A stretch of DNA of 64,000 nucleotides from Brevundimonas sp. M20 (GCF_006547065.1 NZ_CP041243.1:2495001-2559000); one strand, 5' to 3'; shown: positions 34,045 through 43,694, counted from the first letter of the stretch. A program made the numbers and translations. Notes: generated by a model from the letters alone, not told the origin.

Positions 34045-35034
34045 GTGACGGACATCGCGGTTCCAGAGGGTCTGACATGGTGTTCCGACGAGAACACCGG
34101 CCTGTCCCGCAGAAAGTCGGGGCTCGGCTTTCGCTATCTGGACCAGAGCGGAAAGACGATCCGCGACCCGAAGATGTTAGCCCGCATTCGGGCGCTCGCG
34201 ATCCCCCCGGCCTGGACCGACGTGTGGATCTGCCCCCGCGCCAATGGCCACATTCAGGCGACAGGGCGGGATGCCCGAGGTCGCAAGCAGTACCGCTACC
34301 ACTCCGACTGGAGCCGTCACGCAGCGGAGAGCAAGTTTGATCGCCTGCCCGCCTTCGCGCGAAAGCTGCCGAAGTTGAGGGCGCGGGTTGAGGCCGATCT
34401 GGCGAAACGGGGCGTGACCCGGGACAAGGTGCTGGCAACGGCTGTGCGCCTGCTGGAGCTCACCCTGATCCGGGTCGGCAATGCCCAGTACGCCCGTCAG
34501 AACCGCTCATATGGTCTGACCACCCTGAACAAACGTCATCTGGAGATGGATGGAGCGGCCCTGACCTTCGCGTTCAAGGGCAAGAGCGGGGTGGAGCATG
34601 AGGTCAGGGTTCGAGACCGGCGGCTGGCGGCTGTGGTGCGGTCAATCCGCGACCTGCCCGGCCAACAGTTGTTCAAATACCGGGATGCGGAGGGCCATCT
34701 GTGCGCGATCACTTCGGACGATGTGAACGCCTATATCCGCGAGGCCGTGGGCGAACAGTTCTCGGCCAAGGACTTCCGAACCTGGGCCGGGACGGTTTCG
34801 GCGGCAAGGGCGCTGCGGGACACCGAGCCGCCGACCTCGCCGACGGATGCCAGGCGCAAGGTCACCGTCTGCGTGAAGGCGGTGGCCGGTCTGCTGGGCA
34901 ATACGCCCACCGTCTGCCGGTCGTCCTATGTCCACCCCCGCGTCTTCGAGATGTTCGAAGCCGGCGAACTGAACGCCCTGCCCGGCCCCGAGGCCAAGGG
35001 GTTCGAGACAGCCCTCATCCGGTTCCTGCGCTGA
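34045..35034 (+). CDS. DNA topoisomerase IB (poxvirus-like)
   Basis: 329 residues. A eukaryotic/poxvirus-type topoisomerase that relaxes supercoils through a 3'-phosphotyrosine link. N-terminal domain: GLGFRYLDQSGKTIRDPK and IPPAWTDVWICPRANGHIQA. Catalytic domain: LIRVGNAQYARQNRSYGLTT (active-site Arg), KGKSGVEHEV (active-site Lys), TWAGT, and the nucleophile Tyr295 in CRSSYVHPRV. The start is GTG at 34045 with GGAGG upstream. No early ATG exists in frame. Such enzymes occur patchily in bacteria, often on single-gene transfers, but base composition here does not stand out. Confidence 0.95.
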   Translation: MTDIAVPEGLTWCSDENTGLSRRKSGLGFRYLDQSGKTIRDPKMLARIRALAIPPAWTDVWICPRANGHIQATGRDARGRKQYRYHSDWSRHAAESKFDRLPAFARKLPKLRARVEADLAKRGVTRDKVLATAVRLLELTLIRVGNAQYARQNRSYGLTTLNKRHLEMDGAALTFAFKGKSGVEHEVRVRDRRLAAVVRSIRDLPGQQLFKYRDAEGHLCAITSDDVNAYIREAVGEQFSAKDFRTWAGTVSAARALRDTEPPTSPTDARRKVTVCVKAVAGLLGNTPTVCRSSYVHPRVFEMFEAGELNALPGPEAKGFETALIRFLR

Positions 35035-35037
35035 CAG

Positions 35038-35496
35038 TCAGGCGGTTTCCCAGTAACCGCGGCTGCGGGCGCTTATCGGCGCGCCCTTGGCCTCCACCTT
35101 GGCGAAGATGGTGGCGCGGAAGCCGTCGGCGGCCTGATCACTGCGCAGCCGCCGCAGGGAGCGAATAATCCGGGTGATGCGCAGATGGTTATGATCCTCG
35201 GCTTTGAGCCAGTGATCGTGGCGCATGTAGAAGAGGCGAAGCCGGTCCGTCGCCGCCGCGAGGGTGATCTGGGCCATGCCCGACCGGGCGATGGCCGCGA
35301 CCTCGTCTTCCGAAAGCACCGGAGAGCCCGGCACGGCCGACGACGGCTCGGTCAGCGGGAAGACCCACTGGATGAAGTCGTGGCTTTGCTCAATGCCCGC
35401 GTCGTCGAGCCCGAGTATCTCGAAGATGGTGCGCCCGTGCGCATCGGTCCCCGCCCCCTCAAGGAAGGCGAGGACGGGAAAAGACGCCTCGGTCAG
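35038..35496 (-). CDS. Opioid growth factor receptor-related (OGFr_N) protein, CTG start
   Basis: 152 residues if started at CTG 35496. The stretch SHDFIQWVFPL (about 38-48) is the central OGFr_N motif, and RGRT-type HGRTIFEILGLDD before it and LRLFYMRHDHWLKAEDHNHL after it fit bacterial OGFr_N proteins. A GTG at 35334 would drop the motif, and no ATG or GTG exists between it and the stop codon at 35514-35512. CTG with GAGGGGG eight bases before is the best start. It follows tdh by 23 bases, so it belongs to kbl-tdh-OGFr. The family's function in bacteria is unknown. Confidence 0.75.
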   Translation of the reverse strand: MTEASFPVLAFLEGAGTDAHGRTIFEILGLDDAGIEQSHDFIQWVFPLTEPSSAVPGSPVLSEDEVAAIARSGMAQITLAAATDRLRLFYMRHDHWLKAEDHNHLRITRIIRSLRRLRSDQAADGFRATIFAKVEAKGAPISARSRGYWETA

Positions 35497-35519
35497 GACC
35501 GCCCCCTCAGTTCACGCCC

Positions 35520-36572
35520 TCAGGCGCTCTTGTCCCAGTTGAGAACGACCTTGCCGGACTGACCCGAGCGCATGGCCTCGAATCCCTCACGGTAGTTCTC
35601 GAACGACATCTGGTGCGTGATCAGGGGCTGGAGGTCCAGACCCGCCTTCAGCAGGCCCAGCATCTTGCGCCAGGTCGTAAACATCTCGCGGCCATAGACG
35701 CCCTTGATGGTCAGAGCCTTGAGGATGATCTGGCCCCAGTCGGTCTCCATCGGCTTCGACGGAATGCCCAGCAGAGCCATGCCGCCGCCCATGATGAGGG
35801 TGTCGACGCACTGCTTGAAGGCGATGGGGGAGCCGGACATTTCCAGCGCCACGTCGAAGCCGACCTTCAGGCCCAGCTCGTGCATGACGTCCTTCAGGTC
35901 TTCCTTGGTGGTGTTCACCGTGCGGACACCGGGGGCGACCTTCTGGGCCAGGTCCAGACGGAAGTCGTTGATGTCGGTCAGCACGACGGTGCGCGCGCCG
36001 GCGTGGCGGGCGACGGCGGCGGCCATCATGCCGATGGGGCCTGCGCCGGTGACCAGAACGTCCTCGCCCAGCAGATCGAACTGCTGCGCCGTGTGCACGG
36101 CGTTGCCGAACGGATCGAGGATCGAGCCGATCTCATAGGGCACGTCGTCCGGCAGCTCGATCACGTTGAAGGCCGGGGCCACGACGAACTCGGCGAAGGC
36201 GCCCTGACGGTTCACGCCGATGCCGCGGGTGTCCGGGTCGAGATGGAAGTGGCCGGCGCGGGCCGCTTCGGAGTTCAGGTCGATGACGTGGCCTTCAGCC
36301 GAGACGCGCTGGCCGACCTTCAGGCGGCGATCCACGTCCTTGCCGATGGCGACAATCTCGCCGGCGAACTCGTGGCCGGTGATCATCGGAACGGGGACGT
36401 TCTTCTGCGACCACTCATCCCAGTTCCAGATGTGGATGTCGGTGCCGCAAACGGCGGTGCGCTTGACCTTGATCAGCACGTCCTCGTCGCCCGGCGTCGG
36501 GATCGGCGCGTCGATCAGCTCAAGGCCGATCTCGGGTTTCGTCTTGGCCAGGGCCTTCATGGTGTCGGTCAT
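35520..36572 (-). CDS. tdh: L-threonine 3-dehydrogenase
   Basis: Oxidises L-threonine with NAD+ to 2-amino-3-ketobutyrate, which Kbl splits. 350 residues, medium-chain dehydrogenase. Catalytic zinc site: Cys42, His67, Glu68 in AVCGTDIHIWN and GHEFAGEIV. NAD site: VLVTGAGPIGMMAAAVARHA. The four Cys that bind structural zinc in E. coli Tdh are absent. The aligned segment HVIDLNSEAARAGHFHLD carries Asp98, Ser101, Ala104 and Asp112 instead, with length kept. Activity can survive without that zinc in some relatives, but stability may differ. It overlaps the kbl stop by one base (TGATG). Confidence 0.95.
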   Translation of the reverse strand: MTDTMKALAKTKPEIGLELIDAPIPTPGDEDVLIKVKRTAVCGTDIHIWNWDEWSQKNVPVPMITGHEFAGEIVAIGKDVDRRLKVGQRVSAEGHVIDLNSEAARAGHFHLDPDTRGIGVNRQGAFAEFVVAPAFNVIELPDDVPYEIGSILDPFGNAVHTAQQFDLLGEDVLVTGAGPIGMMAAAVARHAGARTVVLTDINDFRLDLAQKVAPGVRTVNTTKEDLKDVMHELGLKVGFDVALEMSGSPIAFKQCVDTLIMGGGMALLGIPSKPMETDWGQIILKALTIKGVYGREMFTTWRKMLGLLKAGLDLQPLITHQMSFENYREGFEAMRSGQSGKVVLNWDKSA

Positions 36573-37762
36573 CAGATCACTCCCAATTCCTTGCCGGCCG
36601 TCGTGAACGCCGCGACCACTTGATCAATCTGTTCGAAGGTGTGCGCCGCCGACATCTGGGTGCGGATGCGGGCCTGGCCGCGCGGAACCACCGGGAACGA
36701 AAAGCCGATGACGTAGACGCCCAGCTCCAGCAGGCGGGCGGCCATGTCCTGGGCCAGCTTGGCGTCGCCCAGCATCACAGGGATGATCGGGTGTTCGCCC
36801 GGCTGCAGGGTGAAGCCCGCCTCGGTCATCGCCTTGCGATAGCGCGCGGCGTTGGCGAACAGCTGTTCGCGTAGCTTGTCGCCCTCCTCGCCGGCGGCGA
36901 TGCGGATGGCCTCCAGCGAAGAGCCGCAGACGGCGGGGCTGAGGGCGTTGGAAAACAGGTAGGGCCGGGCGCGCTGCTTGAGCAGGGCCACGACATTCGA
37001 CTTCGCGCAGATGAAGCCGCCCATGGCGCCGCCCAGCGCCTTGCCGAAGGTGCCGGTGACGAAGTCGACCTCGACATCGTTCCAGGCGAAGGAGCCGCGT
37101 CCCTGCGGGCCGAGGAAGCCGGTGGCGTGGCAGTCATCGACCATGATCAGGGCGTTGTACTGGTCGGCCAGCGCCCGGATGTCCTTCAGCTTCGCGATAT
37201 AGCCGTCCATGGAGAAGGCGCCGTCGGTGGCGATGATGATCTCTTTCGCGCCGTCGGCGCGCGCCTGCTTCAGCTGGGCCTCCAGATCGGCCATGTCCGA
37301 GGTTGCGAAGCGGTAGCGCCTGGCCTTGCACAGGCGCACGCCGTCGATAATCGAGGCGTGGTTCAGGCTGTCGGAGATGATCGCGTCGTCGGCGCCGAAC
37401 AGGGGCTCGAAGATGCCGCCGTTGGCGTCGAAGGCGGCGGCGAACAGGATGGTGTCCTCAAAGCCGAGGTAGTCGGCGATGGCCCGCTCCAGCTCCTTGT
37501 GGATTTCCAGCGTGCCGCAGATGAAGCGGACCGAGGCGGTGCCGGCGCCCCACTTCTCCTGCGCGCGGATGCCCGCCTGCGTCACCCGCTCATCCCCGGC
37601 CAGGCCGAGGTAGTTGTTGGCGCAGAAGTTCAGGACATCGCGCCCGGCGACCTTGATGACCGGCCCCTGTCGGGAGGCGATCACGCGCTCGGGCTTGGTC
37701 AGCCCCTGGGCGTCGATGTCGGCGAGTTCCGCGGAGACGCGGTCATAGAAGGTCGCTGTCAT
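36572..37762 (-). CDS. kbl: Glycine C-acetyltransferase (2-amino-3-ketobutyrate CoA ligase)
   Basis: 396 residues, PLP-dependent alpha-oxoamine synthase. It splits 2-amino-3-ketobutyrate with CoA into glycine and acetyl-CoA. Signatures: FCANNYLGLAGDERV, NHASIIDGVRLCKA, MVDDCHATGFLGPQGRG, and the PLP lysine in TGTFGKALGGAMGGF. The ATG at 37762 (MTATFYDRVSAELADIDAQG) matches the family. A longer frame to 38008 is not conserved. Translationally coupled to tdh, so threonine catabolism is one unit feeding glycine to the Gcv system encoded about 7 kb away. Confidence 0.98.
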   Translation of the reverse strand: MTATFYDRVSAELADIDAQGLTKPERVIASRQGPVIKVAGRDVLNFCANNYLGLAGDERVTQAGIRAQEKWGAGTASVRFICGTLEIHKELERAIADYLGFEDTILFAAAFDANGGIFEPLFGADDAIISDSLNHASIIDGVRLCKARRYRFATSDMADLEAQLKQARADGAKEIIIATDGAFSMDGYIAKLKDIRALADQYNALIMVDDCHATGFLGPQGRGSFAWNDVEVDFVTGTFGKALGGAMGGFICAKSNVVALLKQRARPYLFSNALSPAVCGSSLEAIRIAAGEEGDKLREQLFANAARYRKAMTEAGFTLQPGEHPIIPVMLGDAKLAQDMAARLLELGVYVIGFSFPVVPRGQARIRTQMSAAHTFEQIDQVVAAFTTAGKELGVI

Positions 37763-37802
37763 GCGCGCTCCGCTACGCCGAATCCGCGCACTATTGAACC
37801 CC

Positions 37803-38717
37803 CTAAACGGTGGGCTCCGGCGCGGGCGTGCCCTCGGGGACCAGAGGACGGATCGGGCTGACCCGCACGCGACCGCCGCAGGGAGCGAAGGCGAGGTCCA
37901 GCGAGGCCGCCGAGGTGTCGCCCGGCGCGGTGACCCGGATTCGGGCCACGTTCGGACAGCTGGTCTGGCCCTGCGCCTCGTTCGGCACGACGTTCCACGC
38001 CAGTTCAAAGGCCGCCCTGGCCTGCGGAGCCAGCACGACGGGCGCGGGCGCCTGACCGGCGCTGAAGTAGCTGCCGGGGCTCTGCTCGCTGCGAATGGCG
38101 GTCAGGTTGCGGCCCTGACGATCCTGCAGGACCACGCCCGGATAGCCGGTCAGGCTGCAGGCCGTGCCGCCGATGTTCTGGACGCCGATATTGGTGACGC
38201 GATTGCCCGCCCCGGCGTCGCCGCCCTCGTTGGACAGCTTCAACTGGGGCCCCCGGCAGGGCGCGGCGGCGGGAAGAACGCCGCCCGGCGCGGGCTCCGG
38301 CGTCGGCACGGGCCCGGTCACCATCGGACCGGGAGACGGACGGCTGCACCGCTCCAGCACCGCGGCGCCGACTTCCTCGTTCGGTCCCAGACGGCTGAGG
38401 GTCGCGCTCTCCGTCCCGTCGCGGTTTGCGGTCCACCATTCGACACCCGCGCCGACATAGCGGGCGCCGGACGCCGCCTGCACGGAACGCAGCACATAGG
38501 TCTGGCCCTTGTAAGCGAGCTGGGCGGAGGCGGCGTCGGGATAGATGACGTTGACCGGCTGGCCGCTTTCGCAGGCGTAGCTGACCGGGGGTGTGGTCTG
38601 CGCGGTCGCGGCGGGCGCGCCGGTCACCGGCGCGGGCGGCGATTCGGCTTCCTGCGTACAGGCCGAGACGGTCAGGGACAGAACGGAGACGACGGAGACG
38701 GCGGCGGTCAGACGCAT
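37803..38717 (-). CDS. Lipoprotein with MliC-like and DUF4232 domains
   Basis: 304 residues. Lipobox LTVSAC places the lipidated Cys at 20. Residues about 44-105 (SYACESGQPVNVIYP to GVEWWTANRDGTESAT) resemble MliC/PliC, inhibitors of C-type lysozyme. After a Pro-rich linker (PGPMVTGPVPTPEPAPGG) residues about 150-285 match DUF4232: CRGPQLKLSN, VTNIGVQNIGGTACSLTGYP, then SYFSAGQAPAPVVLAP. The protein is probably surface- or periplasm-facing at a membrane. The MliC part suggests protection of peptidoglycan from lysozyme. DUF4232 has no assigned role. The start was set at the lipoprotein signal. Confidence 0.83.
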   Translation of the reverse strand: MRLTAAVSVVSVLSLTVSACTQEAESPPAPVTGAPAATAQTTPPVSYACESGQPVNVIYPDAASAQLAYKGQTYVLRSVQAASGARYVGAGVEWWTANRDGTESATLSRLGPNEEVGAAVLERCSRPSPGPMVTGPVPTPEPAPGGVLPAAAPCRGPQLKLSNEGGDAGAGNRVTNIGVQNIGGTACSLTGYPGVVLQDRQGRNLTAIRSEQSPGSYFSAGQAPAPVVLAPQARAAFELAWNVVPNEAQGQTSCPNVARIRVTAPGDTSAASLDLAFAPCGGRVRVSPIRPLVPEGTPAPEPTV

Positions 38718-38792
38718 GAGGTTCCCTTTCCCGATCGGAGGGTTAACGCCAACGAACGGCAAAGGCTCCGCTTGTGCAAACCGGTCTAAGCT

Positions 38793-38938
38793 CGACCGAC
38801 CCCTCCACCATGCTTCGCCTCCGGCTCGCACGGTCCCCCTCCCCAGCTTCGCTGGAGAGGTGAGTGTTCGCGTTCACCTCTCCACGGAGTGGGGAGGTGG
38901 CTCGACGGCGAAGCCGGAGAGACGGAGGGGTCAGGTCG
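38793..38938. repeat. Large imperfect palindrome with GGAGAGGTGA core
   Basis: The outer arms CGACCGACCCCTCC (38793) and GGAGGGGTCAGGTCG (38924-38938) pair, and the inner arms GGAGAGGTGA (38854) and TCACCTCTCC (38874) form a perfect 10-bp stem. CTCACCTCTCC-type arms recur at 54177 and 54340. It lies upstream of the DUF4232 gene and reaches the last codons of ispH. It looks like a dispersed palindromic element of this genome. Confidence 0.7.
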
Positions 38939-39902
38939 TCAGAACACGCGGCAGCTTGAAGGTCACGGTCTCGCGGGCGCCGTCATCCTCAACCACATCG
39001 GCGTCGAAGCGGTCGCGGACGGCCTGAACCAGATCCTCGATCAGGCGCTCGGGCGCCGAGGCTCCGGCGGTGATGCCCAGCGTCGACACGCCGTCCAGCC
39101 AGCTCCAGTCGACATGGCCCGCGTCATCCACCAGGCGGGCGTCCTTCGCCCCCGCCTTGATCGCCACCTCAACCAGCCGGACCGAGTTGGATGAGTTCCT
39201 GGACCCCACCACCAGAACCAGATCGCACCCCTCGCCGAGGCGTTTGACGGCCTCCTGACGGTTGGTGGTGGCGTAGCAGATGTCTTCCTTGTGAGGATCG
39301 GGCAGTTCGGGGAACCGGCGCTTGAGCGCGCCGAGGATTTCGGCGGTGTCATCCACGGACAGGGTCGTCTGGGTGGCGTAGGCCAAGGGGGCGTCGCCGG
39401 GACGCTGGAACGCCTCGGCGTCCTCAACCGTCTCGATCAGGCTGATGGCTCCGGCCGGAAGCTGGCCCATGGTGCCGACCACCTCCGGGTGGCCCGCATG
39501 GCCGATCAGAATGATGTGGCGACCGGCGGCGTGATGGCGCTCGGCCTCGACGTGGACCTTCGACACCAGCGGGCAGGTGGCGTCGAGATACAGCATCTCC
39601 CGCGACCGCGCGGTTTCCGGCACGGACTTGGGCACGCCGTGGGCGGAAAAGACCACCGGCCGGTCATCCGGGCAGGCGTCCAGTTCCTTGACGAAGACCG
39701 CGCCCATCTCGCGCAGCCGCTCGACCACATGCCGGTTGTGCACGATCTCGTGGCGGACATAGACCGGCGCGCCGTACTTCTCGATGGCGCGTTCGACGAT
39801 CTGGATGGCGCGATCCACCCCCGCGCAGAAGCCACGCGGGGTGGCCAGACGGACGGTCAGCGGACGCTTTTCGGCCGGTCGGATCGGCTGGTGCACGGTC
39901 AT
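38931..39902 (-). CDS. ispH: 4-hydroxy-3-methylbut-2-enyl diphosphate reductase
   Basis: Last step of the non-mevalonate isoprenoid pathway, giving IPP and DMAPP. 323 residues. The three iron-sulfur Cys are in [12 protein letters not shown] (Cys26), [12 protein letters not shown] and [14 protein letters not shown]. The proton-relay Glu lies within [13 protein letters not shown] surroundings, and [14 protein letters not shown] is the SxN motif. It has a 15-residue N-terminal extension ahead of the first strand. The same pathway's first enzyme, Dxs, and the downstream prenyl synthase are encoded near 55-58 kb in this window. Confidence 0.98.
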   Translation of the reverse strand: MTVHQPIRPAEKRPLTVRLATPRGFCAGVDRAIQIVERAIEKYGAPVYVRHEIVHNRHVVERLREMGAVFVKELDACPDDRPVVFSAHGVPKSVPETARSREMLYLDATCPLVSKVHVEAERHHAAGRHIILIGHAGHPEVVGTMGQLPAGAISLIETVEDAEAFQRPGDAPLAYATQTTLSVDDTAEILGALKRRFPELPDPHKEDICYATTNRQEAVKRLGEGCDLVLVVGSRNSSNSVRLVEVAIKAGAKDARLVDDAGHVDWSWLDGVSTLGITAGASAPERLIEDLVQAVRDRFDADVVEDDGARETVTFKLPRVLTT

Positions 39903-40052
39903 GGGCGGGAACCTAGTCGCTCGGACCGCTCGCCGCCACCGTCGTTTCCGTGCGCGGCGGGTTTGCCGCGCCTCTGTTTAGCCGCTATCAGCGGCAAGCG
40001 TGCGGACGGCGTCGGGCTGTCGCCGCCTCCTCGTGATCTGGAAGAGCATTTG

Positions 40053-40739
40053 ATGCGTCGCGTCCTGAAGGTTTCCCTGGCCTCGGCTCTTGTCGCCGCC
40101 ACCGTGTCGAGCATTGCTCCCGCCGCCGTCGCGCAGACGTCGTCGCGACCCGGCGGTCCGCAGCAACAGCAACGCCCGGAAGCCGGCGAGCAACAGACCG
40201 GCGCCCGCCGCGCCCGCATCGCCCCGCTGCGCCGTCGTTCGGCCGCGGGCCCTTGCCCCTATGTGAAGGTGCTTTACGACGCCGCCCGCTATGTCGAGAT
40301 GACAGGGGACCGCGTCTCCGCCGCCAATGTCGCCTACACCGGTGAAATCGAGGGTCTGGTCGCCGACTGCACCTATGACAGCGACTCGCCCATCACGGTT
40401 CAGACCCGCGTGCTGTTCAACCTGGGTCGGGGGCCGCAGGCGCAGGGCGCCGGTCGCACCTATCGTTACTGGATCGCCGTGACCGAGCGGAACACCGCCG
40501 TGCTGGACAAGGTCTATTTCGACCTGCCGGCGAACTTCGAGAACGGCCAGAACGTCACCAGCGTCAGCCAGGACAACACCATCGTGATCCCGCGCGCCTC
40601 GGCGAGCACCAGCGGCGATCACTTCGAGATTCTGGTCGGCTTCGACGTGACGCCGGAGATGGCCGAGTTCAACCGCTCGGGCAGCCGCTTCCGCATCACG
40701 GCAGGCACCCCTGAACCGACCGCAGCTCCGGCCCAGTAG
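40053..40739 (+). CDS. Secreted protein of unknown function, Gln/Arg-rich N-terminus
   Basis: 228 residues. Signal peptide [20 protein letters not shown] with cleavage after AVAQ, then a low-complexity stretch ([15 protein letters not shown]) and a basic patch ([12 protein letters not shown]). The folded part starts at [18 protein letters not shown] and has alternating strands with two conserved-looking Cys (PCPY and DCTYDS). I do not recognise the family. GGAAGAG precedes the ATG. It ends one base before argS, so they are likely co-transcribed, although that does not imply a related role. Confidence 0.7.
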   Translation: MRRVLKVSLASALVAATVSSIAPAAVAQTSSRPGGPQQQQRPEAGEQQTGARRARIAPLRRRSAAGPCPYVKVLYDAARYVEMTGDRVSAANVAYTGEIEGLVADCTYDSDSPITVQTRVLFNLGRGPQAQGAGRTYRYWIAVTERNTAVLDKVYFDLPANFENGQNVTSVSQDNTIVIPRASASTSGDHFEILVGFDVTPEMAEFNRSGSRFRITAGTPEPTAAPAQ

Positions 40740-40740
40740 A

Positions 40741-42543
40741 ATGACCGATCTCAAGACGGAACTGGGCGAAGCGGTCGTAGCCGCCTTCGCCGCCGAAGGC
40801 GTGGACGCGGCGCTTGCGCGGGTCACCCCCTCTGACCGGCCCGATCTGGCCGACTTCCAGTCCAACGGGGCGCTGGCCGCCGCCAAGGCGCTGAAGGCCA
40901 ATCCGCGCGAACTGGCGGCCAGGGTCGCCGCGCGACTGGAAGGCGATCCGCGTCTGGCCTCGATCGAGATCGCCGGACCGGGCTTCATCAATCTGAAGGT
41001 CGCGGACGCCGCGCTTGCGAAGCGCGCCGAGAACGTCGCCGCCGACGCCGAGCGTGCGGGCGCCGCCGTCGTGGATGAGGCGCGCAAGGTCGTGATCGAC
41101 TACGGCGGGCCGAATGTCGCCAAGCCGATGCACGTCGGCCACCTGCGCAGCGCCATCATCGGTGAAAGCCTGAAGCGACTGTTCCGCTTCCGCGGCGATG
41201 AAGTCACCGGCGACGCCCACTTCGGCGACTGGGGCTTCCAGATGGGCCTGCTGATCGTCGCCTGCGGCGATGAGGGTCTGGCGGACGCCTTCATGGTCGA
41301 GGGTGATGGTCCCTTCCCGGCGGAAAGCCCCGTCACGTTGGCCGATCTGGACCGGCTGTATCCACTGGCCGCCGGCAAGGCCAAGGAAGACCCCGCCTTC
41401 CGAGACCGGGCCCGCAAGGCGACGGCGGAACTGCAAGGCGGCCGTCCCGGCTATCGCGCCCTTTGGCAACATTTCGTGGCGGTCAGCCGCGAGGCCCTGA
41501 AGCGCGAGTACGGCGATCTGTCGGTCGATTTCGACCTGTGGAACGGCGAGAGTGACGCCGATCCGCTGATGCCCGAGATGCTGGAGCATCTGAAGGCCAC
41601 CGGCCTGCTGGTCGAGGATGACGGCGCGCAGGTCGTGCACGTCGCCCGCCCCGGCGAGACCCGCAAGAAAAAGTTGCCCGACGGCTCGGTCATCGAGGCC
41701 CCGTCGCCCCCGCCCCTGCTGGTCATCAGCTCGGAAGGCTCGGCCATGTACGGCACGACCGATCTGGCGACGATCCTGGACCGCAAGAAGGCCATCGGCC
41801 CGGACCTGGCGCTGTACGTCGTCGATGAACGTCAGGCCGAGCATTTCGAACAGGTGTTCCGCGCCGCCTATCTGGCCGGCTACGCCGCCGACAAGTCGCT
41901 GGAGCATCTCGGCTTCGGCACAATGAATGGTCAGGACGGCAAGCCCTTCAAAACCCGCGCCGGCGGCGTCCTGAAGCTGCGCGACCTGATCGATCAGGCG
42001 ACCGACAAGGCCCGCGAGCGGCTGAAGGAAGCGAAACTGGGCGACGACCTGTCACCCGACGAGTTCGAGGCCATCGCCCACAAGGTCGCCATCGCGGCCC
42101 TGAAGTTCGCCGACCTGTCGAACGCCCGGACCACCAGCTACGTCTTCGACCTCGACCGCTTCATGAGCTTCGAAGGCAAGACCGGCCCCTATCTGCTGTA
42201 TCAGGCGGTCCGCATCCGTTCACTGCTGCGCAAGGCGACCGATCAGGGTCTGGCGCCCGGCGCCATCGTCATCGGCGAACCGGCCGAGCATGATCTGGCC
42301 CTGACACTGGACGCCTTCTCGCAGGCGACGGTCGAAGCCTACGAGAAGCGCATGCCACACGTCGTGGCCGAGCACGCCTATCGGCTGGCCCAGTCGTTCT
42401 CGAAATTCTACGCGGCCTGCCCGGTGCTGATCGCGCCGGACGAGGCGACCAAGGCCTCGCGTCTGGCGCTGTCGAAAGCGGCGCTGGACCAGCTGGTGAT
42501 CGCCCTGCGTCTTCTGGGAATCGACACGCCGGAGCGGATGTAG
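40741..42543 (+). CDS. argS: Arginyl-tRNA synthetase
   Basis: 600 residues, class I. The HIGH motif appears as [20 protein letters not shown] after GPNVAKPM. An N-terminal Add-1 domain (about 1-100) and a C-terminal DALR anticodon-binding domain (about 480-600, ending [22 protein letters not shown]) flank the catalytic core. [14 protein letters not shown] and the FKTRAGG segment, which stands in place of KMSKS in this enzyme, are visible. Follows the preceding gene with a single base between stop and start. Confidence 0.98.
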   Translation: MTDLKTELGEAVVAAFAAEGVDAALARVTPSDRPDLADFQSNGALAAAKALKANPRELAARVAARLEGDPRLASIEIAGPGFINLKVADAALAKRAENVAADAERAGAAVVDEARKVVIDYGGPNVAKPMHVGHLRSAIIGESLKRLFRFRGDEVTGDAHFGDWGFQMGLLIVACGDEGLADAFMVEGDGPFPAESPVTLADLDRLYPLAAGKAKEDPAFRDRARKATAELQGGRPGYRALWQHFVAVSREALKREYGDLSVDFDLWNGESDADPLMPEMLEHLKATGLLVEDDGAQVVHVARPGETRKKKLPDGSVIEAPSPPPLLVISSEGSAMYGTTDLATILDRKKAIGPDLALYVVDERQAEHFEQVFRAAYLAGYAADKSLEHLGFGTMNGQDGKPFKTRAGGVLKLRDLIDQATDKARERLKEAKLGDDLSPDEFEAIAHKVAIAALKFADLSNARTTSYVFDLDRFMSFEGKTGPYLLYQAVRIRSLLRKATDQGLAPGAIVIGEPAEHDLALTLDAFSQATVEAYEKRMPHVVAEHAYRLAQSFSKFYAACPVLIAPDEATKASRLALSKAALDQLVIALRLLGIDTPERM

Positions 42544-42572
42544 GCTAAGTTTCTCCCGCAAGGAGAAGTCTC

Positions 42573-43580
42573 ATGTCGCTCGACGCCTACATCGCCGGTC
42601 TGCCCAAGGCCGAACTGCACCTTCACATCGAGGGCTCGCTGGAGCCCGAGCTGATGTTCGAGCTGGCGCAGCGAAACGGCGTCTCGATCCCGTTCGACAG
42701 CGTCGAGGCCGTGCGCGCGGCCTATGACTTTTCGAACCTGCAGGACTTCCTCGACATCTATTACGCCGGGGCCAACGTCCTGCTGACGCGCAAGGATTTC
42801 GAGGATCTGGCCTTCGCCTATTTCCAGCGCGCGGCGGCGGACAATGTGCGCCACGCCGAGATCTTCTTCGATCCCCAGACCCACACGGACCGCGGGGTCG
42901 CGTTCGGCGTGGTGGTCGAGGGCCTGATCGCAGGCATGGACCGGGCGAAGACAGAGTTGGGCGTCACGTCCGGCCTGATCCTGTCGTTCCTGCGCCACCT
43001 GACCGAGGAAGAGGCTTTCGCCACGCTGGAGATGGCCAGACCGTATCTGCACCACTTCATCGGGGTCGGACTGGATTCGTCCGAGGTCGGGCATCCGCCG
43101 TCCAAATTCCAGCGCGTCTTCGCCGCCGCCCGCGATCTGGGCCTGAAGCTCTGCGCCCACGCCGGTGAGGAAGGCCCGCCCGCCTATGTGCATGAGGCGC
43201 TGGACCTGCTGCACATCGACCGCATGGACCACGGCAACCGCTCGATGGAGGACGAGAGCCTGATCCAGCGGCTGGCGAAGGAGCAGATGACCCTGACCGT
43301 CTGCCCGCTGTCGAACCTCAAGCTCTGCGTCGTCAACGACCTGAAGGACCATCCGGTCCCCGAGATGCTGCGTCGCGGCCTGCACGTCACCCTCAACTCG
43401 GACGACCCGGCCTATTTCGGCGGCTATGTGAACGCCAACTACGCCCGGCTGGCCGAGGCCGTGGGCCTGACCCGCGAGCAGGTGACGCAAATGGCGATCA
43501 ACAGCTTCGAGGGGAGCTTCCTGCCGGACGCGGACAAGGCAGCGCGGATCGCCGAGGTGAAGGCTTACGAAGCGGCCTGA
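42573..43580 (+). CDS. Adenine deaminase (adenosine deaminase family)
   Basis: 335 residues, TIM-barrel zinc hydrolase of the Add family. Zinc ligands are in KAELHLHIEGSLEPEL, LCAHAGEEGPP and TLNSDDPAYFGG. VRHAEIFFDPQTHTDRG and the early EGSLEPELMFELAQRN are typical of the bacterial/fungal adenine deaminase branch (like yeast Aah1), not true adenosine deaminase, so conversion of adenine to hypoxanthine is the more likely reaction. A strong AAGGAGAAG site precedes the ATG. It lies 29 bases after argS in the same direction. Confidence 0.9.
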   Translation: MSLDAYIAGLPKAELHLHIEGSLEPELMFELAQRNGVSIPFDSVEAVRAAYDFSNLQDFLDIYYAGANVLLTRKDFEDLAFAYFQRAAADNVRHAEIFFDPQTHTDRGVAFGVVVEGLIAGMDRAKTELGVTSGLILSFLRHLTEEEAFATLEMARPYLHHFIGVGLDSSEVGHPPSKFQRVFAAARDLGLKLCAHAGEEGPPAYVHEALDLLHIDRMDHGNRSMEDESLIQRLAKEQMTLTVCPLSNLKLCVVNDLKDHPVPEMLRRGLHVTLNSDDPAYFGGYVNANYARLAEAVGLTREQVTQMAINSFEGSFLPDADKAARIAEVKAYEAA

Positions 43581-43694
43581 CTTATCAAGCGTCACCGTTC
43601 ATAGTGAGTTCAGATACCGGAGGTCATGTGTTCGAAGCCGGACACAACCGGGACAGTCTGCGGCGCCATCGCCGTGTTCAAGTGGGGGACTTCA

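Noticed and set aside
33887..34048. Short plus frame between rlmJ and the topoisomerase
   Set aside because: Begins inside the rlmJ start region, has no ribosome-binding site and no motif.
35038..35334. 98-residue version of the OGFr-like gene starting at GTG 35334
   Set aside because: It would remove the conserved OGFr_N motif, which is plainly encoded in frame just upstream.
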